From Cenococcum geophilum 1.58 (taxonomy: Eukaryota > Ascomycota > Dothideomycetes > Gloniales > Gloniaceae): a DNA stretch of 64,000 nt. Below are positions 9,780-20,869 of the stretch, one piece after another. The translations under genes were made by a program, and so were the position numbers. Location of the stretch: contig KV748177.1 in the NCBI GenBank assembly GCA_001692895.1, positions 2,604,001-2,668,000 of the forward strand, read 5' to 3'. The number at the start of each line of letters is the position of its first letter. Within the stretch, counting starts at the first letter, position 1. The notes below the pieces were generated by a model that worked only from the letters and a program-made list of their open reading frames with translations, was not told where the DNA came from and did not search any database.

Positions 9780-12700
9780 GAACAACTAGTCTCTTACAGT
9801 GCGTTAGTTGTAGAAAAGTAGTACATAGTATACTGACTGTGTAGGCCATCCGTACGTACAGTGTGGCGTAATATTTAGGACATAGATGCTTACTAGCTAT
9901 ATATTTAGCCCTAAGACCTCTATCCTTAGTAGAAAGGCAGCCATAGATTCTACCTTCGTCTGTCCTTCGTATAGGGGGAGAGTTAGTATCATCTATGGGG
10001 TAATCTATATGGCTGCCCTCTGTATTTTTGCCGCCTTCTTCTATTGTTAGTTCCACTTAATATCTGCCCATCTTGCGATGCATATAGTAGATCTCCACTT
10101 ATACTAGTGGCCTCCTATCCTCTACTACCGTAGTAGCGCTCCGCCGGCGTAGCGCCGGGTCTCCATTTAGTATTATAGTAGCTCCCGTATTTCCTATTCT
10201 TTCTCTACCGCATATAGGCGGAGGGCTTCCTAGCTTATAAGCTTAGGCGCGTTGCCCCTTTAGGGGGCCCTTACTCCTTATATACGATTAAGTATTTAGC
10301 GTATATCCTTCTCCACTAGGTGGTCTTGTACTGTAGCTGCTCTTTACATAGCAATTATATCTATATATATGTCTAGTGGAGGTACTACTACTTTGCGTTC
10401 TAGTGCGGCACGTAGTGTCCTCTTATAGGCCCCTGTAATTCTACGTAGGTATTAGTTTTATAGTTTAACTAGTGGCTCTAGGGAGCTTTTTGCTAGTAGC
10501 TTGCCTTTTAGGTCTATGCCCCAGATCTAGGCGCCGTATAGCATTATTGGCCTTACTACAGCTATATATAGTAGTCGTGTGCGTCTAAATAAGGGTCCCT
10601 AGGTCGAGGCTGTAATACGCGATATCGCTACAAATGCTGCTGCTCCTCTATAAGTCGCCTGTGTAATATACGCATTCTAGTTTAGTTTAGCGTCTACCTA
10701 TACCCCTAGGACCTTAAGGGTGGCTTCTAGTTTTACTTCGCAGCCCTGGATGCTTACTATTAACGCTAGGTCGTTATTCGCCCTCCTTTTCCTTGTAAAA
10801 TGGATAAGCTAGTATTTATCTAGTGTAAATTTAGCGCTATGCCGTTTTGCCTATATAACGCACCTGTCGTGCGCCTGGTTTAGTTTGGTGTAGTTTTCTA
10901 CTACTATGTTTCCCTACGTGATAAGGTTTATATTGTTTATAAATCCTAAGGCTACTATTTTCTGGTTACTCTTAAATGTCTCTAGTAGCTTAGATATAAA
11001 GAATAAGAATAGGATTGGCGATAGGGGCGACCCCTATAGGATGCCTGTAGGTGTTAGTATTAATTCGCTTTTATAGCCCTTAAACACTATCTTAGTAATA
11101 CGCCCTGTTAGAAAGGCTTATATAAACTTAACTATCTAGTCTGGTAGACCCTTCTTTCTTAGGATTTATAGGAGTCTCTTATGCGATACGTTGTTAAAGG
11201 CTCCACTTAGGTCTAAGCTTAGCATAGATACTACGTATTCTGGGCGGGCTTGCCACGCCGCCTAGACGCTAGAGGTAATTAGGGAAAGGGCTGAGAGGGT
11301 TGATCGCTTCTTTCTTACGCCCATTTATGTCCATAGTAGTAGTCCTTGCTCCTCTGCGGCGTCTTATATACGCTCTATAACTATCTTTTCTAGAAGCTTT
11401 TCTAGCGTATTTTTAAGGGCGATTAGTTAGTAGCTTCCTGGGAGAGAGTAGTCCTTTTTATTTAGCTTTCTTAAGACGACTATAGTTGTTACTTTACAGC
11501 AGTCTGGTAGTTTGCCTTCGTATAGGTAGGTAGTTGCAGCGTTCGCTAGTGGTATTGCTAAGGCTTCTAACGCAGCCTTAATTGCCTCGTTTGGGATCCT
11601 ATTTAATCCTACCGCTTTACCTATAGGGAGCTTCCGAATAGCTTCTTTTATGTCCTTTATTAAGACTATCTGGCTTATCTCTAGGGGTAGGGGGTAGTCT
11701 TAGTTGCTGGTGTCCTATAAGTCTGCTTGGCCTACGCCTAGGAAGAACCTCTCTGCTAGTATTCTTATTTTTTCCCCGTTGTCATTTGTGTACTAGTTAT
11801 ATACTATCCGACGTAGTGCGGGTAGGTGGGGGTCCCCTAGCATTTCCCCTATAGCTCGCCTACTCTACTTTAACATTCGCCAGAGTCCCTAGTTATGTGG
11901 CTTAGTGGGGTCTAAAGTAATTTCCTTAAGGAACCGGTGCCAGCTGTTTCTGCTCTCCTTCCGTATTGTCTTCTTAAGCCTATTCTTTAGGGCTTTATAA
12001 CTCTGTTAGTAGTAGACCTCGCCCGTCTTACTATACTGTTACCTCGCCCTCCTTAAGCCTGCGAGTATCTACACTGCCTCCGGTAACCATTCGCGTCGGG
12101 CGTGTTTACTAGGCTAGGCCATTGGGCAGTACTTATCTAAGTAGTTGCTTATAGTCTTCTGGATATCCTCTAGCGTTGCCTAAGGTATTATTGCTAGCCT
12201 ATTAGTGATTTCCTGGGTATATTTTTCCTAATTAAGTTTCTAGATGGCGTATCTCTAGCGGGTTCGTTACGCTAGTGCGTTAACGTTAAGGGTTATCCGT
12301 ATAGGTATATAGTCTGCAGTTATTGCCTATATATTCTCTAGCCCGTAAAAAGCTAGCCGGTCTATTAGTGCTTCGTGCATAAATATAAGGTCAATTATAC
12401 TCTCTTGGGTTCCTCTTTTCCAGGTAGGTTTACCTATTAGGGTAGTTAGGGCGAGGCCTCGCGTTTCTAGTTCGTTAAGTAGGTAAGTTGCCTATACTTC
12501 TACTGTGGCCTACTGTCCTCCCTATACTATATAGTGTGTATTAAAGTCCCCTAGGACTATTATCTCGCCTTCTGCTGTGTTAATTATTTATTAGAGTAGC
12601 CCCTATGTGGTTATCTAGGGCCTATTATCGCTTAGGTTATAGATATTAATTATACTAATTTAGCCCCTATTTGTAGCTATTTATAGTTTAGCTATATTAG

Positions 12701-12955
12701 GGCTAATAGTGTAATAGCTCTAGGCCTATATATTAATGCGTTGGCTAATTAGGAAGCATACGCGGGTAGACGGGTTTGGTTCGTATAGAAGGTAGTATCC
12801 TTTTAGTTAGTACGTTTTACGGGTTTATTTGTTATATGCTAGCTCCTATAGGGCTATTATCTGGTATTCTTTTAGGTCTAGGCTGTCGAATAAAGGGCGT
12901 ATTACTCTGTAGTTTAAGTGTCCACAGTTATATTATATTGTTGTTAATCCTTTTA
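9780..12955 (-). pseudogene. LINE ORF2: AP endonuclease, reverse transcriptase, C-terminal Cys/His motif
   Basis: The endonuclease domain is marked at about 12560-12510 by IVLGDFNTHYIV, followed near 12370 by ESIIDLIF, the GDFN and S-x-IDL motifs of APE-type LINE nucleases. The reverse transcriptase at about 10780-12200 contains GSPLSPILFLFFISKLL (near 11030) and LGFINNINLI (near 10940), the latter a RIP-damaged F-x-DD catalytic box (DD changed to NN). The C-terminal region carries LYGAQIWG and, near 9810-9870, a degenerate C-x-C-G-W...H...C motif. The protein would nick target DNA and prime cDNA synthesis. The changed catalytic Asp pair and many stops make it inactive. Confidence 0.85.
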
Positions 12956-12959
12956 TAGT

Positions 12960-14460
12960 TCGTCTGGTAACTTATAGGCGTTTTCTATTTATATCTAGGG
13001 CGTTTTACTCAGGGCCGCTATAATTGGGATTTTTTGTTAGGATGGGTCTCTGGCGGCATTAATGCTGCCTTATAGGCGTTCTACGGCTTATTTTACTGCT
13101 AGTTAGATAGAGGCTGCTCCTATTAGGGTAGGTATCCTAGTTCTCTTCCGCTATTTAATTATCCAGCCACCGTCGTTTACCCTGCTTATCTCCTTCTCCT
13201 TATATACGTTTCCCTAGAGCGTGGCTGTAATCTAGTATAGTTAGGCTTATCTTATCCTAGTAGCTTCTAGGTATACCTAGTAGGTTCTACATTCCGCCTT
13301 CTACCTTACTCTATATTTTTTTCCGCAATTTACGCATCTGACTCCCTTGTTCTTAGGGTAGTCCCTAGTGTTATAGTTATCGGCGCACTCTCCGCACCTC
13401 ACTTGCTTCCCGCATGCGTTTTAGGTATATCCCCATTATTAGCATCTAAAGCATTATTGGACTTAGACTCCATAGTAGTATAGCTGGGCTTTATACTAAA
13501 GGCTGTCTATAACTACTCCTTTACAGGCTACTGTTACCTACATCTCTTAGGTTAGTAGGTTAATTATTAAGGTGCCGCGCGTTTTAACCTTTTGGAGCCC
13601 TGGTAATTCTCCTATATATATTATACGTTCTTTATAGAGCTATACAACTCTAGTTATAGTAATTCTAGGGGCTAGTTTTTTGGTGGCCTCTATAATCCTC
13701 TAGATAAGCTATGTATTTATGGCGCCTCGTCCGCTTTCTACTTATATACTAAGTGGTACTCCTATTACTTTAACTAGGTAGTCCTGGCGGAGGATCTTAT
13801 ACTTAGGGGTATCTTCCTGGGTGATAGTCTGGTCCTTTACCTACTGGTTAGGAAGCGTAACCTTTACGTCACCGCTGTGTAGGACCCTTACTGCCACTAC
13901 CTTTGGTATATATGTTTTAATCAATGTAAGAATCTATTCTGGGTCCGCCCCTAATACCTCTAGTATTCGGACCCTGACTATAGCTCTAACCGGTGCTACG
14001 CTGGGTATACGCTAGGGAGTCGCCAGTTAGGCGCTTACGGCGATATTAGCCCATATTAGCTTTACTGCTTATACTGTTGGTATTCTCTATAATTTTATAG
14101 CATCCTCAATGCGCCCAAGCCTATCCTCTACCGTATTCTGGTTCCTATTGTGCTTTGTCCAGAGCTTTTGTGCAATAAGGCCTGCTTATTATGCCACACG
14201 CGCTACCCCTACGCGTGGGCGTTCGTCCTCTCCCTTCCCTAGATCGTCCTCGATGTTCTTTAGGAGGTCTATAAGTTTCTGCCAATTCTGGTCGTTATCC
14301 TTTGGTTGTTGTAGTTAAGTCACCCCCTATTGGGTTTGTTGTGGTGTCGCGGTTTTCTGTACGGCGCCCACCCTTTAAGTCTGCTGCGACCCTCCTGTGT
14401 CGCGCAGGCTTTCCGGCTGTGCTATATGCATTGGTTCTAGGGCATAAAATGCCGTAGATT
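12960..14460 (-). pseudogene. LINE ORF1 (gag-like, CCHC zinc knuckles)
   Basis: Around 13310-13460 the minus strand encodes a Cys-rich block. It includes NACGKQVRCGECADNYN and RCVNCGKN, the tandem zinc-knuckle pattern (C-x2-C-x4-H-x4-C) of ORF1 proteins in Tad- and I-clade LINEs, with some Cys and His replaced through RIP (Y for C or H). The upstream portion is Pro/Thr/Gln-rich. ORF1 would coat LINE RNA in a ribonucleoprotein. Exact ends cannot be fixed because of TAG stops and frame breaks. Confidence 0.7.
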
Positions 14461-14558
14461 TGATTGGAGGTGGTTATTTCTCTATTAGGTAATTGGTGGG
14501 CGTGTTCTGCTGCTGTAGCGGTATAGATAGAAACTAATAGAGTCTTATTAATATATTA

Positions 14559-16130
14559 TTAATATATTCTAAATAGAAGAGTAATAGTTTATATTATTAT
14601 AAATTCTAGCCTTTTTAACTGCCTTACTAATAGGGTATTATAATAATTTAGTTCTACCTCTATCTAGATAAGCTTTATAAAGGGTCTACTAAGCTACTAT
14701 AGTAGGTTTAGATCTAGGATATAATATAAAGATATATAGATAAAAATATTACTTAGCTAAATTACTAAAATTATAGTTCTTTTTTAACCTCTAGGCTTTA
14801 TACTAATAAATTATATAGCCTATATTTTTCCTTTATTTTTTAGGTTAAAAGCTAGTTAGTAATATTAAGATAATATTTAAGGGTTTTTACCTAAAAATAT
14901 AAAATTTAATAATAATATTAATTAATCCTCTATAACTACATTAGTAAATTTTATTCCCCTAAGTATTAAATATTATAACTAAGTTATATTTTAGATCTTT
15001 ATTATAAGTTAGATCTAGGATAAAATAGAGATATATACAGCACTTATAACTATAATCTTCCTAATAGTATAATCCTATTTAGAGAAAATATCCTCTAGTA
15101 GAATATAGATAAAAGGATGTTTACTATAGTACTATATTAAAGTTAGATCCTACGATATATAAGCCAGAATATATACTAGATATTACCTTAATATAGAAGA
15201 GATAGTACCTATATTAGTAGGCCGCTTACTAAGTTAATATACTATACCTTAATATATATGAGCTTAGGGCGCTAGAAAAACACCTTGTTATAAGTAATTT
15301 AGCTAATAAAAGTAGTATTTAAGAGAAGTACTAGAACCCTCACATCCTACTATTATCTAAGTTTAAAGAGCTTAGATTATCCTAGAAAATAAGTTCTTTA
15401 AGAATATAACCTAAAAGTTACTCTAAAGTACTACGATAAAGCGATTATATACTAATAATTTTAGAATCCTTAAATAGGGCCTATAAAAAACCTTATTAAT
15501 TAATTAATATATTAAGGTTAGATTATAGAAATAATATAATAAAGTTTTATTTATCTAAAATATAATTTTTATATCTTATACTTATACTATCCCTTATAAA
15601 AAGAATTTTTACCATACACTATTTAAAGAGAGAAAGTTCTTTTTTTATTTTTTATATCCTAAATTAGATATTCCTTATTATTAAAAATAAATTAATTATT
15701 AATATATTTAAGGCCCTATTAGAGCTATCCGTTAGGTGACGAAGTCGCCTTACCTATATATATTATTTTGTATAGCTATACTTAGCATTAAGCTAGTTAC
15801 TTACTTACCTTTTATAGTAGTCTAGGTAATATAGAGCCTATTACCTTATACTATCGTTATTATTCTATAGAGGCTAAAAGGGATTTAGTAGGAACTAATA
15901 TAGTCTAATTAAATTTAAATAATAATATAGATAGAATATTAATAAATACCTTTTCTACTCTAATTTGCCTCTACTTCTCTAGAATTTATACCTATATTAG
16001 ATCCTTAATATAACCTTAATATAACCTAAATATAACCTATTACAACTTACTTTATTTATAAGCTATTCTTCTATTATAGAAACATAATAAATTATTAAAA
16101 CCACCTTTAAAAACGTTAAAATTAAAAAAC
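14559..16130 (+). pseudogene. Very AT-rich former reading frame in element C, part 2 (unrecognised)
   Basis: Continuation of the plus-strand frame of 7780-9327 after the LINE. Near 15330-15450 it reads REVLEPSHPTIIQVQRAQII and later KRLYTNNFRILKQGLQKTL with TAG taken as Gln. These runs are long for a sequence this AT-rich, which hints at an ancient coding function. I do not recognise the family. Confidence 0.3.
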
Positions 16131-16243
16131 AATTAAATTATAGCGTCTTAATATAGCGTAGTAAAAGTTAGATTGTGTACCTAGTGAAGTTGGGCCGGAG
16201 CCAAAATATCTACACTAGCCGAGGTTTTAGGGCCTTGGCCAGT

Positions 16244-16276
16244 ACTCCCGGAGCTTTCGGCAACACAGGCCGAGCT
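16244..16276 (-). repeat. Inverted-repeat arm, right (pairs with 7192-7224)
   Basis: 33 bp including ACTCCCGGAGCTTTCGGCAA. It marks the point where composition changes from very AT-rich to GC-rich. Confidence 0.8.
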
Positions 16277-16328
16277 CCAGACTCGCGTCTGCTGGTAGGT
16301 AAGACTTAATCGTATACGATCAGTCTTG

Positions 16329-16996
16329 GAGACAATCGCCTGCGATTAAGTCTCGACAGCTCTATGGCTGACAGCCAGATAGTCTCCACTTGGAGCCGGC
16401 TTAATCGCAAGAATATCCCTTACATTGCCCCCCCCCTTCTTGCGGTCAACCCCCTCTATTACCTTGCGGTAGCGGGAGATTATAGAGGGCTCGTCCCGGA
16501 AGGGGTTCGGAGAGATGTCGGGTCTTGTGAGCTTTTGAAGTAAGCTGGAGCTCTTGGAGCAACCAAAGCTTTGCAGAGATAATCGCGTAGGATCTTTGAG
16601 CTGCTGCCATATCTTTTGGGCAAGCTATAGCTCTTATACGTCTTTGACGTCTTAATTGCCTTCCCCCGCCCGCGCAACCAGTTTTTGTAAGGAAGTGATG
16701 GCTAAAATAGCTTATACGCGTGTTTCCTTCCTTTCTGAATTACACTATTATTACGGAGTAATATTGGCAATAAGAAGAGATCACGTAGGATCTAAGAGCT
16801 GCTGCCATTCTCTTGGGCAAGCTATAGCTCTTGAGGTAAGCCGTAGCTTAGTAAGAGACAACCGCCTACGGTTTAGTCTCGGCAGCCCTTAGGCTGACAG
16901 CCGGAGAGTCTCCGGGTCGGGCCGTAGCCCTTAGACGAGCCGTAGCTCTAAGACGAGCCGTAGCTCTACGAGACAATCGTCCTGCGATTAGGTCTC
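16329..16996. repeat. Three dispersed GAGAC...GTCTC stem-loops in the GC-rich part of element C
   Basis: Hairpins at 16329-16354, 16855-16880 and 16970-16996 share the plan GAGAC-AATCG-loop-CGATT-A(A/G)-GTCTC. The second copy has compensating changes (ACCG...CGGT), so pairing is kept while sequence drifts. Each is followed by a CGGCAGC-type block, and the first two by GGCTGACAGCC. Between copies two and three lies a tandem GACGAGCCGTAGCTCTA repeat (16934-16969). Confidence 0.75.
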
Positions 16997-17125
16997 GGCA
17001 GCTCTATAGCTGATTGGGCAGTAGCCCTTGGTTGCATTTGATCTGGAAGAGTATGGTAGTAGCTGTAGCTTTGAAAACTAGCGGTTAGTTCTTCGGATAG
17101 CCATTGAATAGCAATCGGATAGCCT

Positions 17126-17499
17126 CTAGGGTAGCTGCATCTCTTTGAGGACGTTCAACCTTCCAAGCTCTGTTAGTGGCACTGCCCTGCGCAAGTGAAC
17201 CGTGGTTGGCCTATAGAGTATTGCAAGCTTAATCGCGCACGATCCCCCTTGACTCCTGCCAGAAAGCCTTCGGATAGTAATCGAATCACCTTTGGGTCGC
17301 CGTCGGGGCAGAGCTGCACCGCTGCACTGTCGATTGTATGCGGGTATACCAATCGCGTTTGGAGATGATCGCGTACGATCTGGATAGCCCTGACCTTTGG
17401 CCAGATAGCTACCGTCTTCCTTGTCTCCTGATCCGTATCTACTAACCGTAAGGCGGATGCGATCTGCCAGACTCTGCTGGTGTAGCTGCTCTGCAGCAT
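17126..17499 (-). CDS. Possible gag-like frame of element C (low confidence)
   Basis: One minus-strand frame is open from about 17499 to 17173 and begins MLQSSYTSRVWQIASALRL. A second frame is open across the same place (17548-17126). The first has a plausible amphipathic protein composition (WQIASALRLV, TVAIWPKVRAIQIV, VIRLLSEGFLAGV) and sits just inside the 5' LTR of C, where a gag would lie. No zinc knuckle or capsid motif is recognised. The region is hardly RIP'd. The two overlapping frames and the 102-bp duplication upstream leave the true start uncertain. Confidence 0.3.
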
Positions 17500-17632
17500 A
17501 CGCGATCGTCCTAGGTAAAGGTAGAGGACCTGATCCGTATTCCAACACCGTTATGCGGATGCGATCTGCCAGGCGTCTTGCTGGTGTAGCTGCTCTGCAG
17601 CGTACGCGGTCGTCCTAGGTAAAAATGGAGGA
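17427..17632. repeat. Direct duplication, period 102 bp
   Basis: Two adjacent copies start CCTGATCCGTAT at 17427 and 17529. They share GCGGATGCGATCTGCCAG, GGTGTAGCTGCTCTGCAGC and CGTCCTAGGTAAA with a few differences. It lies between the 5' LTR of C and its gag-like frame. Confidence 0.85.
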
Positions 17633-17706
17633 TCGTGAAATGCTCGAGGGCGAAGCCCTCGGCTTGCTGCAGGCTACCACCCGCGAGGGTGTAGGATCGG
17701 TTCGAA

Positions 17707-17962
17707 TGTAAGGGCAGTATTGCCAGGGTGTACGGTAGGGAGCAGGCAAGCCGAGCATGAGTCACATAGGGAGTCGATGGAAGAGGACGATATGGTAAGA
17801 GTAGGCAATAGCCTCGTACGGAGACGAACCGATGAGGGAGGAAGGAGGCTGCAAGCCCGAGGAGCTTATAAGGGGTGGCCAAGGCCTAGCCGAAGGCTAG
17901 CCTTGGCAGCCCCTGAGAGCTCCCGGGATGTAGCCGAGTAAGGGACCAAAAGTACCCTTACA
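17707..17962 (-). repeat. 5' LTR of element C
   Basis: 256 bp, TGTAAGGGCAGTATTGCC to AGTACCCTTACA, followed by the ATAAT duplication. In the element's orientation the base after the LTR starts TTCGAACCGATCC, a possible primer-binding site resembling the complement of a tRNA T-arm. Confidence 0.9.
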
Positions 17963-17967
17963 ATAAT

Positions 17968-20420
17968 CGCCTAATAATAAAACTAAACTAACCTTTTACT
18001 AAATTCTAGACTTAATTCCTACACTTTATAGGAGAAGGCTAGGTTCCCCTTAAGAACTACTAATTAGACCTATATAATAAGCTAATAATCTAGCTATAAG
18101 AAAAGATTGCTGTAACCTTAGATAACTTACTAACCTATAAAAAAACTCGCAGCTTATTGCCTATTATTAGACTTAGAACTAAGGTGGATTAACGCCCACC
18201 CTAATTAGTAGAAGTAACTTCATAAAAATTAGAGCTCGCTAGCTATACCTATAGGAGCTAGAGCAGGAAGATAAGTTATAACTACTCTTATACTAAAGGC
18301 GGTTATAACTATATACCGGTAAGCCTTGCCCAATTAGTTACGTACTACGCTATTAACTAGTATTCGCCGTAATACTCTAATTAACCCTACCTCGGCTATG
18401 TGCTATAACTATAATAAGTAGGGTTACTTTACCTTATTCTGCTTGGAGCTAAAGGATATAGGTAATATTAAGGAGATAGAGAAAGGAGAAACGTCTAATA
18501 AGTCGGGAAAAGAAGAACCCTAGGGAAAGACTCTTCCCTAGGGTACCCTATTAATCTTAAAGAGATTAATCTTAGTTAGTTAATAGGTGGAAAGCATTTT
18601 ACGGTTTTATATATAGTATCTTAAAATAGATATAGAGTTAATATAACCGCCCTTATTAACACTAGAGTAAATAGCTTCGCCTTTATAAATACTACCTATA
18701 TAAATAATATTACTAAGTTTCTAAATATAGAAGCTATTTGACTAGAGAAGCCTATCTAGGTAAAAGGCTATAACAGCTAAGCCGGCCAGCCTATTACCTA
18801 CGTCTTAAAGTTGTATATCGCTCTTAATAGATAACGCTAATATAGTATCCCCTTTTATATCCTAGACCTAGGGTCCTATAATATAATTCTTAGACGAAAA
18901 TAGATAACCTATTTTAATATTTAGTTAAACGTGTAATAAAGATAGTTTATCTAGCCGGAGAATAGACTAAGGTTGCCCTCCTTTATTAGGGAGATCTAAA
19001 CTAACCGTAAGACACTAGCCGTAAGGGCTAACTCTACCTACTAGTAGGATATCTAGGCCCGTAACCTAGCCTTTACCTAAAAAGACGCCCGCTATAAAGC
19101 TAGAAAGAACTTTATATTAATAAAGATACTCTCCCAAAGCGCTATATTTAAAGAGGACTCTATATATAGAAGCGGGATAGATAGTAATATAGATAACGTC
19201 TAAATCGCATAGATTTAGCCGGTATGGAAAAGAACGTATTAATAGGATATAAGGGATAACCTTTAAAAGATATAATAGGAGCTAAAAGGAGTAATAATAA
19301 CGCTAGTACCTTAGAAGTCCCTAAAGTTACGTACGCCCCTATTATTAGGTAAACCCCCTACTATAAACATCGCCGTAATTAGCGCTATAGCGTTCCACTT
19401 TAATATATACTAAAAGGATAATAAGGTCTTTATAATAAGCCTATATAAGATTAACCAAATTATTAATAATAGAGAGGAAAGGCTAGCTAAGGAAACCAAC
19501 GAGGAACTAGTTAAATGCCTCCTTTTTACTATTTATACAGACTACAAGGATATATTCTTAAAGGCGGCCTTAAATAAGTTACCCCCCTACTAGATATACG
19601 ATTATAAGATTTAATTAAAAGCTAATAACTCGCTAGGCTATAGCCCCCTTTACTATTAATTAATAGATAAGCTAAAAGTAATAAAGTAGTACTTAATTAA
19701 CAACCTAGATAAAGGGTTTATTAAGCTAAGTTAAGCCCCTTTTACGTCCCTTATCCTATTTATAAAAAAGCCTAATAGAGGCCTTTATTTTTATATTAAC
19801 TATTAGAAGCTAAACGCTATTACTTAAAAGGACCGGTATTTTATTCCTTTAATTAATAAGACCCTTATATATCTAAGTTAGGTAAAGATCTTTATTAAAC
19901 TTAATATCCGCTAAGCTTTTTACTAAATTAGGATAAACCCTATATCCGAAGATTTAATAACATTCTATACCTATTATAGTTCCTATAAATATAAAGTTCT
20001 TCCTTTTAGACTAATAAACGGACTAGCTACGTACCAAAGGTATATAAATAACATTCTTTTTAATTACCTTAACAAATTCTACACGGTATACCTAGACGAT
20101 ATTCTTATATACTTAGACGACAAACTTAAGCATTAAGTTTATATTAAAAAGGTCCTAGAGAGACTACGGAACGCGGGCTTATAAGTTAATATTAAGAAAT
20201 ATAAATTTAGGGTAAAATATATAAAATACCTCGGGTTTATTATAACTATAGAAGGAATTAAGGTTAACCTTAAGAAGGTAAAGGCAATCTATAACTAGAA
20301 GCCCCCTTATATAGTAAAAGGAATCTAATCCTTCCTTAGCTTTTATAACTTCTACCACTAGTTTATCCGTAACTATAGAATTATAGCAAAACCTCTTATA
20401 TAACTAACTAGGAAGGATAC
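17968..20420 (+). pseudogene. Element A gag C-terminus, protease and reverse transcriptase
   Basis: The frame resumes after the C insertion. A degenerate zinc knuckle (CYNYNKQGYFTLFCLE) lies at about 18403-18450. The retroviral-type aspartic protease is marked at about 18645-18700 by ALINTRVNSFAFI, where the DTG active site has become NTR. The reverse transcriptase at about 19560-20400 contains GYSPLYQLI, NIRQAFYQIRI (19900), a PFRLINGLATYQ block and VYLDDILIYLDD (about 20085), whose catalytic DD pair survives. All stops are TAG-type. It is cut after LTRKD by element B at the target GATAC; RNase H continues at 34789 and 36750. The polyprotein would have made and copied the retroelement cDNA in capsids. 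Confidence 0.85.
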
Positions 20421-20841
20421 TATTACGGACGCTTTAAGTACAATATTACGACTACTTAAAGAGGAGTTGAAAGGAGCTAGTTAGTTAATTTAGGCATGGT
20501 CCAGGATAGAGCTAATAGAGCTATATAACGAGGAATAGTAGCTAAGGTTATATGACGTAATCTATATAATCTATAGGATTTATATAATCCGTAATAGAGT
20601 AAATAGAGCACACGTACCTTATATATAAAGGGGATTTCTTAGGAGTACGGTTATGTATTTAAAGGACCACAGTCCCTACCTAGATAGTTCTCTCCTTTAT
20701 AGTAAATCTTAGAATATAATTAAAGTTAATCTATTAGGTAACTACTCCACTAGTTATTATTATGTTATTAACTTCTTATTTACCTATATACCTAGCCTAT
20801 TAATAAGTCTACCGTAGTTCCTACTACAAGGCTTTATTATA
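20421..20841 (+). repeat. 5' LTR of element B
   Basis: Starts TATTACGGACGCTTTAAG (original TG mutated to TA) and ends GGCTTTATTATA. It contains a leading frame TDALSTILRLL that is also present in the 3' LTR. A short ATCTATATAATC repeat differs in copy number between the LTRs. Confidence 0.85.
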
Positions 20842-20869
20842 TATTTACTACTAAGGTTACAGTATTAAT

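Larger units (their letters stand above)
9342..14544 (-). mobile_element. Full-length non-LTR retrotransposon (LINE, Tad/I-like)
   Basis: 5.2 kb, read on the minus strand. Its 3' end is a TAA-repeat tail (minus strand ...GGGCAATAAATAGAATTAATAA). It is flanked by a 14-bp duplication, TTATTAATATATTA, at 9328-9341 and 14545-14558, the signature of target-primed reverse transcription. It encodes a zinc-knuckle ORF1 and an ORF2 with AP endonuclease, reverse transcriptase and a C-terminal Cys/His motif. The 3' 1.3 kb is closely related to the truncated copy at 49747-51030. It is moderately RIP'd. Confidence 0.9.
6726..17962 (-). mobile_element. LTR element C, large and composite, inserted in A's gag
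   Basis: The LTRs at 6726-6970 and 17707-17962 are flanked by ATAAT on both sides (6721-6725 and 17963-17967). A poly-C run right of the left LTR (TTGCCCCCCC) is the complement of a polypurine tract, so the element reads on the minus strand. The 11.2-kb interior contains a GC-rich, lightly mutated 5' part (16290-17706), extremely AT-rich middle parts, a complete LINE insertion (9342-14544), and a short GC-rich 3' part (6971-7330). I find no recognisable reverse transcriptase or integrase belonging to C, so it may be a non-autonomous large retroelement derivative or a composite of several elements. Confidence 0.75.

Noticed and set aside
9775..10056. 93-codon frame on the minus strand within the LINE, and its counterpart 50254-50598 on the plus strand
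   Set aside because: Both are frame shadows. The genuine ORF2 frame over the same DNA encodes the conserved TLPLYEGL and C-x-CGWPAQTV motifs.
12776..14318. Three plus-strand frames of 60-69 codons (12776-12958, 13821-14015, 14109-14318)
   Set aside because: They lie antisense to the minus-strand LINE ORF1/ORF2 and show no domain.
17640..17706. tRNA-like stretch with GGTTCGAA and a GC-rich hairpin
   Set aside because: The T-arm cannot close (no complementary GATCC after the loop) and there is no acceptor stem or anticodon arm in order. A primer-binding-site reading is more plausible.
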